The translations under genes were made by a program, and so were the position numbers. A stretch of DNA of 64,000 nucleotides from Ga0077530 sp035565975 (GTDB lineage: Bacteria; Pseudomonadota; Alphaproteobacteria; Rhizobiales; Hyphomicrobiaceae), in assembly GCA_035565975.1 (NCBI GenBank), contig DATMRT010000098.1, positions 1 through 64,000 of the forward strand. The letters are read 5' to 3'. Below are positions 1 through 7,861 of the stretch, piece by piece; the stretch's first letter is position 1, and each line of letters starts with the position of its first letter. The notes under the pieces were generated by a model. That model searched no databases. It was given only the letters and a program-made list of their open reading frames with translations, and was not told where the DNA came from.

Positions 1-167
1 CAGATGCTTTCCATAGAGCCCCACACCCCCGCACATGTGTCGGCGACGGAGCATGTGAGCAGGCCCGGCGTGATTTGACCACATCTCCCTGCGCGGGGCG
101 CTCTTCGCGCTCAGCACGACTCGCCTTAGCGTACGCGCCATCACCGTGCCTGCTGCCGGAGGCGCCC

Positions 168-1847
168 ATGAATACGCTCTTTCGCGTGCTCTATGCCGCC
201 CACGCGCGCGGTACGCATCACAAGTTCGCTCTCGACGGCCTGCGCCGCCTTTCGGGGCCTCGGGCGGAGGCTTGGCGCTGCGTCTTTTTGAAGCACGCGG
301 AGCTGCTGATGGTGGGCGCCAAGGCACCTGACGACAGCTTCAAGGATTTCAAGAATCACGTCCTGCATCCGCGCGACAACTTCTGGGGCGGTGCGCCGCC
401 GAAGGTGCGCAACTGGTACTCCCATGTCGTCACCGCGCTGCGCCAGCAGGACTGGCCGACGGCCGTCTATGCCGCGGGCGTGATGAGCCATTATCTGACG
501 GATCCGCTGATGCCGTTCCATACCGGCCAGTCGCAGGCGGAGAACAACATCCATCGCGCCGTCGAATGGAGCATCAGCCGCTCCTATGATGCGCTCTGGA
601 AGCTCGGCGAGACGATGCCCGAGCCCGTCGTGCTGCCCGGCAGCGCGGACAACTGGCTCGAAACGTTGGTCTGTGATGGCGCGATCATCGCCAATGCGCA
701 CTACGAGGGTCTCATCGCGCACTACGATTTCACGCGCGGCGTCGTCGATCCGCCGGCCGGTCTCGATACGGTGGCCCAGCGTCTGATTGCCGGGCTGATC
801 ATTCACGCGGCCGCCACCTTCGGCGTGGTGCTGCAGAGGGCGATCGACGAAGCTGCCGTCGAACCGCCGGGCGTGAGCCTGACACTCGAGACGGTCCTCG
901 CCACGCTGAAAGTGCCGGTGCGCGTTGTCCAGAAGCAGCTCGCCAACGCCGCCGATCGCCGGCTCGTCGAGAGGATGTACGACGAGCTGCAGGCGACCGG
1001 AAAGGTCGAGGAGAATCTGCCGGAGGATGATCGCACCGTGCGCGCGGCCCACGCCGCGGAGGTGCTCGCGAAAATCGAACAACTCCCGCCGGCCAAGGCT
1101 TTTCCGTATCATGGGGTGGCGCCGCCGGAGACAGCCGTCGAGCGGGCCGCGCGGCTCCGAGAGGAAAACCGCAAGCGGGCGCTGGAGGCCGCGCAACAGC
1201 GCGTGGCCGAGCGGGCGGAAGCGCGTTCTGTCAGCGCGACAGTCGAGCCGCCAGCGGCGGCTGCGCCGGCCGTGCCAAAACCCGAGCCGGTCGCTGAGCC
1301 TCAAGCCTTGGAGCCGACCAGCGAGGCTGACCGCACGAGCCTCGTCTCACGCCTCAATGCGCACGAGCGCACGCGCGGCGGCTCGGTGCCGAGTATCGGC
1401 GTGGCAGCTTCGCGCGCGCCGAGATTCTATCTCACACGCGGCCAGGATGTCGTCGATGCGCCGTCGATCGGTCCCAAGACGGCGGATCGCCTCATCGCGG
1501 AAGGCGTGAAGACGGTCGGCGATCTCATGGATGCCGACGCCGAGACACTTGCCGAGCTTCTCGACGTCCGCCACATCACGGCCGACACCATCCGCGACTG
1601 GCAGGCTCAGAGCGCGCTCGTCATGAGCGTGCCAAACCTTCGGGGCACGCATGCGCAGCTCATTGTCGGCGCTGGCTTCCGCGACGCCGAGAGCCTCGCG
1701 GCCGCCGCGCCGGACGATCTGTGCGCCCGCGTCCTCGCCTTTGCCACCAGCCGCGAAGGACAGCGCGTGCTGCGCGATGGCGCGCCGCCCGATCTCGAGG
1801 CGATCACCGCCTGGGGTGCGGCCGCCCGCCACGAACGCGCGGCCTGA
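168..1847 (+). CDS. Zinc-dependent phospholipase C-like protein with C-terminal DUF4332 helix-hairpin-helix domain
   Basis: The N-terminal ~250 residues resemble the Zn-dependent phospholipase C / S1-P1 nuclease fold: a His-rich start (THHKF), then GAKAPDD, and a 'SHYLTDPLMPFHTG' block followed by an ENNIHRAVEW helix, which are the places where this fold puts metal-binding His, Asp and Glu residues. The middle (about 310-420) is charged and Ala/Pro-rich, so probably a flexible linker. The C-terminal ~120 residues (SIGPKTADRLIAEG, then a second HhH-like unit) match DUF4332-type tandem helix-hairpin-helix domains. I chose ATG 168 because GGAGG sits 5 bases upstream; the open frame runs further up to base 75 without a better start. 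No signal peptide is visible, so a cytoplasmic place is likely. The substrate is unknown. Confidence 0.75.
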   Translation: MNTLFRVLYAAHARGTHHKFALDGLRRLSGPRAEAWRCVFLKHAELLMVGAKAPDDSFKDFKNHVLHPRDNFWGGAPPKVRNWYSHVVTALRQQDWPTAVYAAGVMSHYLTDPLMPFHTGQSQAENNIHRAVEWSISRSYDALWKLGETMPEPVVLPGSADNWLETLVCDGAIIANAHYEGLIAHYDFTRGVVDPPAGLDTVAQRLIAGLIIHAAATFGVVLQRAIDEAAVEPPGVSLTLETVLATLKVPVRVVQKQLANAADRRLVERMYDELQATGKVEENLPEDDRTVRAAHAAEVLAKIEQLPPAKAFPYHGVAPPETAVERAARLREENRKRALEAAQQRVAERAEARSVSATVEPPAAAAPAVPKPEPVAEPQALEPTSEADRTSLVSRLNAHERTRGGSVPSIGVAASRAPRFYLTRGQDVVDAPSIGPKTADRLIAEGVKTVGDLMDADAETLAELLDVRHITADTIRDWQAQSALVMSVPNLRGTHAQLIVGAGFRDAESLAAAAPDDLCARVLAFATSREGQRVLRDGAPPDLEAITAWGAAARHERAA

Positions 1848-1949
1848 GGCCAGCCGCATGCAACTTATGGACGATATGGCGAGCTTGATGCGCCGGATGG
1901 CATCAGGTAGTGAGAACGGCGTAATTCGAGGCAGTGGCAGGGGATCCCA

Positions 1950-2093
1950 ATGAGCATCGACACGACCGGCGGCCATCCGGATATGGACTACGCCGAACAC
2001 CTGCGGACATACAATGGCTTCGTGCGCGGCGCCACGGTCCTGACCGCGCTCGTGCTCTTCATCCTCGCCTCCATGGCGTTCTTCCTGCTGTAG
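1950..2093 (+). CDS. aa3-type cytochrome c oxidase subunit IV (small, 47 aa)
   Basis: A 47-residue reading frame with a short polar N-terminus (MDYAEHLRTYNGFVR) and one C-terminal transmembrane helix of about 20 residues ending FFLL. This is the pattern of the bacterial aa3 oxidase subunit IV family: 'DY..H..TY..F' followed by a single helix. An AGGGG ribosome-binding site precedes the ATG. It lies just upstream of the transhydrogenase operon, an arrangement I recall from other Rhizobiales. Its expected role is a single-helix accessory subunit in the inner membrane. No other oxidase genes are nearby, so assembly into an oxidase is inferred from family resemblance only. Confidence 0.8.
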   Translation: MSIDTTGGHPDMDYAEHLRTYNGFVRGATVLTALVLFILASMAFFLL

Positions 2094-2188
2094 GAACGAC
2101 ACTTTGGCCGCCCGCCGGTCGCGCCCCGCATCATGGCAATGCGAGCGTGACATCTTTTTGAAATGAAACTCACGAAGGACGCGACGCG

Positions 2189-3328
2189 ATGGTGACCGTT
2201 GCGGTAACGCCGGAGGCGCCCGAGGAAACGCGCGTCGCCATTTCGCCGGAGACGGTGCGCAAGCTCGTGGCGCTCGGCTGCAAGGTCGTGATCGCGGCGG
2301 GCAGCGGCGCGCGCTCGCGGTTCTCCGACGAGATCTACAAGGCGCAGGGCGCCGATATCGCGGCGAGTGCAGCGGAGGCTGTGCAAGGCGCGGATATCCT
2401 GCTCAAGGTGCGCCGTCCCTCGCCTGAGGAAGTGCGCGGCCTCACACCCGGCGGCATCGTCGCCGCCATGCTGAGCCCGACCGACGATCGTCCGGGGCTC
2501 GATGCGCTCGCGGCGACGGGCGCCACGCTCTTCTCCATGGAGTTCATGCCGCGCATCACGCGCGCGCAGTCCATGGACGTGCTTTCGAGCCAGGCGAACC
2601 TCGCGGGCTACAAGGCGGTGATCAACGCCGCCGCCATGTTCGAGCAGGCCGTGCCGATGATGATGACGGCGGCCGGCACGGTGCCTGCAGCCAAGGCTTT
2701 CATCATGGGTGTCGGCGTCGCCGGCCTCCAGGCCATTGCGACGGCGCGGCGCCTCGGCGCGATCGTTTCCGCGACGGACGTGCGCCCCGCGACCAAGGAG
2801 CAGGTCGCCTCGCTCGGCGCCAAGTTCGTTGCCGTCGAGGACGAGGAGTTCAAGCAGGCGCAAACGGCGGCCGGCTACGCCAAGCCCATGTCCGAAGCCT
2901 ATCAGCAGAAGCAGGCTGAGCTCGTCGCGGGACACATCAAGGCGCAGGACATCGTCATCACGACAGCGCTCATTCCGGGGCGGCCGGCGCCGCGCCTTAT
3001 CACGCGCGCGATGGTCGAGACCATGAAGCCCGGTGCGGTGATCATCGACCTTGCCGCCGAGCGCGGCGGCAACTGCGAGCTGACCAAACCCGGCGAGATC
3101 GTCGAGCATGGCGGCGTGCGCATCGACGGCACGCTGAACCTCGCGGGGCAGGTACCGGTGAATGCTTCGAGCCTCTATGCAAAGAACCTCCTGACCTTCC
3201 TCGAGCTCATGATCGACAAGAAGGAGAAGACCCTCAAGGTCGACTGGGACGACGAGGTCATAAAGGGCACGCTGGTCGCCAAGGGCGGTCAGATCGTCCA
3301 CCCGAGCCTGCAGCCGAAGGGAGCCTGA
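2189..3328 (+). CDS. pntAA: NAD(P) transhydrogenase subunit alpha part 1 (domain I)
   Basis: This is the soluble NAD(H)-binding domain I of proton-translocating transhydrogenase, 379 residues, the usual size for the split alpha subunit. It has the alanine dehydrogenase/PNT N-domain (AISPETVRKL), the SMDVLSSQANLAGYKAV block around 128-144, a GVGVAG dinucleotide motif at 174-179, and an acidic residue after the second strand (ATDVRP). The enzyme couples inward proton flow to hydride transfer from NADH to NADP+, supplying NADPH. AAGGA lies upstream of the ATG. The next gene starts 1 base after the stop, so co-transcription with pntAB, the small gene and pntB is near certain. Confidence 0.96.
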   Translation: MVTVAVTPEAPEETRVAISPETVRKLVALGCKVVIAAGSGARSRFSDEIYKAQGADIAASAAEAVQGADILLKVRRPSPEEVRGLTPGGIVAAMLSPTDDRPGLDALAATGATLFSMEFMPRITRAQSMDVLSSQANLAGYKAVINAAAMFEQAVPMMMTAAGTVPAAKAFIMGVGVAGLQAIATARRLGAIVSATDVRPATKEQVASLGAKFVAVEDEEFKQAQTAAGYAKPMSEAYQQKQAELVAGHIKAQDIVITTALIPGRPAPRLITRAMVETMKPGAVIIDLAAERGGNCELTKPGEIVEHGGVRIDGTLNLAGQVPVNASSLYAKNLLTFLELMIDKKEKTLKVDWDDEVIKGTLVAKGGQIVHPSLQPKGA

Positions 3329-3329
3329 A

Positions 3330-3758
3330 ATGAGAGCCCCGAACGCGAACGATAATCCCCTCTCCCCGCGCGCGGGGAGAGGGGGAAGAGCGGCGTCCGC
3401 CGTCGCTGCGGTGCTGGCTCTCACCGCCACCCCCGCCTTCGCCGCCGGCGGTGGGGACGTCAGCCCGTTCGTCTATCAGCTCATGGTGTTCGTGGTCGCG
3501 ATCTTCGTCGGCTACTACGTCGTCTGGAGCGTAACGCCGGCCCTGCACACGCCGCTCATGAGCGTCACCAATGCGATCTCGTCGGTGATCGTCGTCGGCG
3601 CATTGCTCGCCGTCGGCGTGAGCTTCGCGGCTTCGGGCTCGATCCTTGCCAAGCTCTTCGGCTTCCTCGCCCTCGTGATGGCCTCGGTCAACATCTTCGG
3701 CGGCTTTCTCGTCACGCAGCGCATGCTCGCGATGTACAAGAAGAAAGAGAAGAAGTGA
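3330..3758 (+). CDS. pntAB: NAD(P) transhydrogenase subunit alpha part 2 (membrane domain)
   Basis: Membrane part of the split alpha subunit: 142 residues with hydrophobic helices around 48-66, 78-97 and 101-122 and a Lys-rich end (MYKKKEKK). Motifs such as NIFGGFLVTQRML are typical. AAGGGAG precedes the ATG at good spacing, so the start is firm. The first ~38 residues are unusual: a segment PLSPRAGRGG encoded by a perfect palindrome (see repeat at 3357) comes before an Ala-rich hydrophobic stretch ending in AFAAGG, which looks like a signal peptide or an extra helix. The stop overlaps the next gene by 4 bases (GTGA), implying translational coupling. Confidence 0.93.
   Translation: MRAPNANDNPLSPRAGRGGRAASAVAAVLALTATPAFAAGGGDVSPFVYQLMVFVVAIFVGYYVVWSVTPALHTPLMSVTNAISSVIVVGALLAVGVSFAASGSILAKLFGFLALVMASVNIFGGFLVTQRMLAMYKKKEKK
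3357..3384. repeat. Dispersed palindrome, copy 1 (inside pntAB)
   Basis: A perfect 28-base palindrome with 14-base arms and no loop, core CTCCCCGCG/CGCGGGGAG. It belongs to the same family as the elements at 12871, 19275 and 35903, which share CTCCCC(G)/(C)GGGGAG arms. It lies in frame within pntAB and encodes the Pro/Arg/Gly-rich PLSPRAGRGG segment. No coding function is implied by the family. Confidence 0.85.
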
Positions 3759-4060
3759 GCGATGCGCGCTGGCACATGCTCGTTCGCGATTTCGTGGCGC
3801 GCCGCATGGACGAGCGGGCGTTCCACGATCGCTTTTTCGAGCTTTGGCACGCCACCGACCGCGAGCACGTGCCGGCGCCGCCGGCCATCGAGACGCTCTT
3901 CTTCGTCGTCGAAGCCTATTGCCCTGATCCCGCGCTGCGCGATCCCGACAGCGCGTACGAAGCCGATGACGCCGAGCTCAGGCAGGCCGCGGAAAAGGCG
4001 CTCGCCGAGCTTCCCATTCCAAGCCGCTTGATGACGTTCCTCAGCAGGATGAAATCATGA
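3755..4060 (+). CDS. Small colicin-immunity-like protein embedded in the pnt operon
   Basis: A 101-residue acidic soluble protein beginning with GTG inside the pntAB stop (GTGA overlap) and ending in an ATGA overlap with pntB, so it is translated within the transhydrogenase operon. The pattern 'LVRDFVARRMDERAFHDRFFELW' in the first helix pair, then ETLFFVVEAYCPD and a final AELRQAAEKALAEL helix, resembles the bacterial self-protective colicin-D-immunity-like fold, but I cannot run a profile to prove it. No toxin gene is adjacent. It could instead be an assembly or regulatory partner of the transhydrogenase. Function unknown. Confidence 0.8.
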   Translation: MSDARWHMLVRDFVARRMDERAFHDRFFELWHATDREHVPAPPAIETLFFVVEAYCPDPALRDPDSAYEADDAELRQAAEKALAELPIPSRLMTFLSRMKS

Positions 4061-5469
4061 GTGCCAACGCCGCCGCCCTGCTCTATCTCGCCTCGGGCGT
4101 CCTCTTCATCCTTGCGCTGCGCGGCCTCTCGAGCCCGGAAACGTCGCGCTCGGGCAATCTCTACGGCATGGTCGGCATGGCCATCGCCATCGTCACCACG
4201 CTCGCGCAGATCCAGTCCGCCGACAGCGTGTTCACGTGGCTCCTGATCATCGCCGGCATCGGCATTGGGGGCGGAATCGGCGCCTATACCGCGCGCACCA
4301 TCCCCATGACCATGATGCCCGAGCTGGTCGCGGCCTTCCACTCGCTCGTTGGCCTCGCCGCCGTGTTCGTCGCAGCGGCTGCCCTCTACGCGCCGACAGC
4401 GTTCGGCATTTCGGACGGCACCGGCCACATCTTCCCCTCGAGCCTGCTCGAAATGTCCCTCGGCGTCGCGATCGGCGCCATCACGTTCACCGGCTCGGTG
4501 ATCGCCTTCGCCAAGCTCTCCGGCCGCATGTCGGGGAAGCCGATCATCCTGCCCATGCGCCACCTCATCAATGGTGCGCTCGGCTTGCTGCTGATCTTCC
4601 TCGTCTACCAGTTCACGCAGTCGGGCGGCTCGTCGTGGCTCTTCTGGCTGATCACGATCCTCGCGCTCGCCTTTGGCATCCTGCTTATCATTCCCATCGG
4701 CGGCGCCGACATGCCCGTCGTCGTGTCGATGCTCAACTCCTACTCGGGCTGGGCGGCCGCCGGCATCGGCTTCACGCTCGGCAATGTCGCGCTCATCATC
4801 ACAGGCGCGCTGGTCGGCTCATCGGGCGCGATTCTCTCGTACATCATGTGCCGCGGCATGAACCGCGCTTTCCTGTCGGTGATCGCGGGCGGCTTTGGTG
4901 GCGAGGTCGCGGGACCGGCGGGCGGCGAGCAAGAGCAACGCCCCGTGAAGCTCGGTTCCGCCGAGGACGCAGCTTTCCTCATGAAGAACGCCGGCAAGGT
5001 CATCATCGTGCCGGGCTATGGCATGGCCGTCGCACAGGCACAGCACGCGCTGCGCGAAATGGCGGACACGCTCAAGGCCGCCGGCGTCGAGGTGAAGTAC
5101 GCGATCCATCCCGTTGCGGGCCGCATGCCGGGCCACATGAACGTGCTGCTCGCGGAAGCCAACGTGCCCTACGACGAGGTCTTCGAGCTCGAGGACATCA
5201 ATTCAGAGTTCGCGCAGGCCGACATCGCCTATGTCATCGGCGCCAACGACGTGACGAACCCTGCAGCGGAAGAGGACAAGTCCTCGCCGATCTACGGCAT
5301 GCCTGTGCTGCAGGTTTGGAAAGCGGGCACCGTCATGTTCAACAAGCGCTCACTCGCGAGTGGTTATGCCGGCATCGACAATCCGCTCTTCTATCGCGAC
5401 AACACCATGATGCTGCTCGGTGATGCGAAGAAGATGACGGAAGAGATCAACAAGGCGATGCACAACTGA
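4057..5469 (+). CDS. pntB: NAD(P) transhydrogenase subunit beta
   Basis: 470 residues, full length for PntB. The N-terminal ~270 residues contain about nine membrane helices. The C-terminal ~180 residues form the NADP(H)-binding domain III with the family motifs GYGMAVAQAQ, VAGRMPGHMN, GANDVTNP and KRSLASGYAGI. Together with PntAA and PntAB it forms the inner-membrane proton pump that balances NADH and NADPH. Its ATG overlaps the stop of the preceding small gene by four bases. The gene is convergent with pleD; the 114-base spacer holds only a weak GCGCC/GGCGC hairpin near 5534. Confidence 0.97.
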   Translation: MSANAAALLYLASGVLFILALRGLSSPETSRSGNLYGMVGMAIAIVTTLAQIQSADSVFTWLLIIAGIGIGGGIGAYTARTIPMTMMPELVAAFHSLVGLAAVFVAAAALYAPTAFGISDGTGHIFPSSLLEMSLGVAIGAITFTGSVIAFAKLSGRMSGKPIILPMRHLINGALGLLLIFLVYQFTQSGGSSWLFWLITILALAFGILLIIPIGGADMPVVVSMLNSYSGWAAAGIGFTLGNVALIITGALVGSSGAILSYIMCRGMNRAFLSVIAGGFGGEVAGPAGGEQEQRPVKLGSAEDAAFLMKNAGKVIIVPGYGMAVAQAQHALREMADTLKAAGVEVKYAIHPVAGRMPGHMNVLLAEANVPYDEVFELEDINSEFAQADIAYVIGANDVTNPAAEEDKSSPIYGMPVLQVWKAGTVMFNKRSLASGYAGIDNPLFYRDNTMMLLGDAKKMTEEINKAMHN

Positions 5470-5583
5470 GCGTGCCGCAGACGCGAGCCATCGCCACAGG
5501 CTCACGCTGACCTCGGCACGGGATGAGACCGCGCCTGAAGGCGCAGCACCCCTTCCCAGCCGCTCACGGCAAGAAAGGCAAGA

Positions 5584-6954
5584 TCACGCTGCGTCGGCGA
5601 CGACGCGGTTGCGGCCTTCGCGCTTGGCCGAGTAGAGCGCGCGGTCGGCGCGCTTGAAGAGCGTTTCGGGCGTGTCGTCGCGGTTCTCGAGCGTCGAGAT
5701 GCCGACACTCGCCGTGACACGCAGCTCTTTGTTGCCCGGTATCGGAAACGGATCGGCGGCGATCGTCGCCCGCAGGCGCTCGCCGACCTGAATGGCGCGC
5801 GCGAGATCGGTGTCGGGCATGATGATCACGAATTCCTCGCCGCCGAGCCGGCAGGCGAGGTCGATGCCGCGCGTGTTGCGACGGAAGCGGCGCGCGAACT
5901 CACGCAGCACCTGGTCGCCCGCGTCATGGCCGTACGTATCGTTGACGGACTTGAAGAAGTCGATGTCGGCGACGAGCAGAGACAGCGCGCGACTGGCCTG
6001 GATGGACTGGCCGACGAGCGATTTCAGGTGGCCTTCCATATAGCGCCGGTTGTGAAGGCCGGTCAGCCCGTCGGTGATGGCCATCTCGACGCTTTCCTCG
6101 AGGCGCGCCTTGAGGAGATCCGCGTGACGCTTGCGCTTCACCTGAGTCTTCACGCGCGCCATCATCTCGTGGCGATCGACGGGACGCACAACATAGTCGT
6201 TGACGCCCATATCGAGGCCGCGCAACAGACGCGCCTCATCGCTCGGCTCGACGATGATCAGGATCGGCAGGTGGCGCGTGCGCTCGAGCGAGCGCACCTG
6301 CGAGCAAAGCCTTAGGCCGTCCGAATTCGAGAGGCTCAGGCTCACGACGAGCACGTCGACCGGCTGCTCGCTGAGCTTGAGAAGCGCTGCCTGGGGGTCG
6401 CTTTCGAGCGTCACCTCATGAACCGTGCGCAACGTGTCGACGAGACGTTGCGCGGAGCGGCCCTGGTCCTCGACGATCAGCACGTGACCGCTCTCGCCAG
6501 CATTCTGCCAGTCGAGTGCAGGCGCCTCGCCCATGCCCATCTGCTGGGTGGTCGCGGCGCGCATCAGCATTTCGTCGGAGAGGACCTTGAGGCGGGCGAG
6601 GTTTTTGACCCGCGTAACGAGGGCAATGTCGTCGACGGGCTTCGTCAGGAAATCATCGGCACCGGCCTCGAGCCCGTGCACCTTGTCGGCGGGCTGATCG
6701 AGCGCGGTGACCATGATAACGGGGATATGCGCTGTCCTTGGATCCTGCTTGATATGTCGGCAGGTCTCGAAGCCGTCCATGCCCGGCATCATCACGTCCA
6801 GAAGCACGACGTCGATGCGCTCGCGCTCGAGGATGTCCAGTGCCTCGCGGCCGCTCGAAGCGGTGAGGATCTCGAAATATTCCGCCGTAAGCCGCGCCTC
6901 GAGCAGCTTCACGTTGGACATGATGTCGTCGACAACGAGTACTCGGGCGGTCAT
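5584..6954 (-). CDS. pleD: PleD-type diguanylate cyclase response regulator
   Basis: 456 residues in the order REC - degenerate REC - GGDEF. REC1 has the acidic pocket, phospho-acceptor D53 and K105, the same numbering as I recall for Caulobacter PleD. REC2 (about 157-275) has Ser in place of the acceptor (VLVVSLSLSN), so it probably serves as the dimerisation adaptor. The cyclase domain has GGEEF at 371-375 and an inhibitory RxxD site (RGID, 362-365), so it should make cyclic di-GMP and be product-inhibited. It follows divK by 33 bases and is probably co-transcribed. rpmG, which often follows pleD in alphaproteobacteria, is not here. Confidence 0.95.
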   Translation of the reverse strand: MTARVLVVDDIMSNVKLLEARLTAEYFEILTASSGREALDILERERIDVVLLDVMMPGMDGFETCRHIKQDPRTAHIPVIMVTALDQPADKVHGLEAGADDFLTKPVDDIALVTRVKNLARLKVLSDEMLMRAATTQQMGMGEAPALDWQNAGESGHVLIVEDQGRSAQRLVDTLRTVHEVTLESDPQAALLKLSEQPVDVLVVSLSLSNSDGLRLCSQVRSLERTRHLPILIIVEPSDEARLLRGLDMGVNDYVVRPVDRHEMMARVKTQVKRKRHADLLKARLEESVEMAITDGLTGLHNRRYMEGHLKSLVGQSIQASRALSLLVADIDFFKSVNDTYGHDAGDQVLREFARRFRRNTRGIDLACRLGGEEFVIIMPDTDLARAIQVGERLRATIAADPFPIPGNKELRVTASVGISTLENRDDTPETLFKRADRALYSAKREGRNRVVADAA

Positions 6955-6987
6955 GGTTTCGGGTCTTGCTGCTGGAAAGGGACGGAA

Positions 6988-7443
6988 CTAATCGGTTTCG
7001 ACGAAACGGCGGACAGTATCGATAAAAAGGCCAATGGAGATGGGCTTCGAAAGATAGGCCTCGCACCCTCCCTGGCGGATCCGCTCTTCGTCCCCCTTCA
7101 TGGCGAACGCCGTGACCGCAATGACGGGAATGTCGCAGAGGTCTTCGTCGTCCTTGAGCCACTTCGTCACCTCGAGGCCGGAGACCTCGGGGAGCTGGAT
7201 GTCCATCAGCACGAGGTCGGGCCGATGGGCGCGCGCGAGATCGAGCGCGTCATGGCCGTTGCGGGCCTCGATGGTTGCATAACCATGAGCTTCGAGCAGA
7301 TCGCGGAAGAGCTTCATGTTGAGCTCGTTGTCCTCCACGATGAGCACCGTCGCCTGTCCGACGCTCGCGCGTGGGCGCCGCCCCTCGATGGTCGATTGGC
7401 GCTCCTGGTAGCCCATAGACTTGGTCCGCTCGATTGTGGTCAT
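6988..7443 (-). CDS. divK: Cell-cycle single-domain response regulator DivK
   Basis: A single receiver domain with near-invariant DivK sequence: VLIVEDNELNMKLF, phospho-acceptor D81 in LVLMDIQLPEVSG, TAFAMKGDEERIR and K133 in LSKPIS. DivK relays phosphorylation between the PleC/DivJ kinases and CckA-CtrA control. It is about 28 residues longer at the N-terminus than typical DivK. GGAAG lies 7 bases before ATG 7443, supporting that start; ATG 7416 is the alternative with a weaker site. The extension (ERTKSMGYQERQ...) is basic and polar. The gene lies upstream of pleD and diverges from the DUF3572 gene. Confidence 0.95.
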   Translation of the reverse strand: MTTIERTKSMGYQERQSTIEGRRPRASVGQATVLIVEDNELNMKLFRDLLEAHGYATIEARNGHDALDLARAHRPDLVLMDIQLPEVSGLEVTKWLKDDEDLCDIPVIAVTAFAMKGDEERIRQGGCEAYLSKPISIGLFIDTVRRFVETD

Positions 7444-7550
7444 CGGACGCTTCCGCCGAATCGCTTCATTGATTGAGGATCACACTGCGCGAAAAGCCTA
7501 AGGATATGTTTAAGAATGCGGGCTCAAGCATGCATGGAGAGGCGGCGAAG

Positions 7551-7850
7551 ATGCGGAAGAACAACGCCGGTAATCTTCTGCCACCCCTTGAAACGGCACG
7601 ACAATTGGCACTCGACGCCTTTCTCTTCCTTGTCGGTGATCCGTTAAGGATTACAAAGTTTCTCGGAGCCACCGGCATGGGCGCCGCGGCCCTCAGGGCA
7701 CATGCCGGCGAGGACACCACTCTCGCGGCAGTGCTCGAGTATCTGCTGGCGGACGAATCGCTCCTGCTCGTATTCGCGGCGAACGGCGGCCATGACCCGG
7801 CCGACATCGCGCCAGCGCTGGCGCGGCTGCAAATCGACGGAAACATGTGA
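7551..7850 (+). CDS. DUF3572 family protein
   Basis: About 99 residues. The conserved core ARQLALDAFLFLVGDPLRITKFL, then ETTL-like and LLADESLLLVFA segments, matches DUF3572, an alphaproteobacterial family often found beside divK. The frame is open from 7473, with in-frame ATGs at 7506, 7530 and 7551. GGAGAGG at 7535-7541 supports 7551. The stop lies 11 bases before the next start, so it is probably co-transcribed with the sugar kinase. No signal peptide or long membrane helix. Function unknown. Confidence 0.78.
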   Translation: MRKNNAGNLLPPLETARQLALDAFLFLVGDPLRITKFLGATGMGAAALRAHAGEDTTLAAVLEYLLADESLLLVFAANGGHDPADIAPALARLQIDGNM

Positions 7851-7861
7851 GGAGGTCGGTG

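Noticed and set aside
141..1304. Long minus-strand open frame opposite the first gene
   Set aside because: Arg/His-rich product with no recognisable domain, lying opposite a gene with a good ribosome-binding site and known domains; a GC-rich codon shadow.
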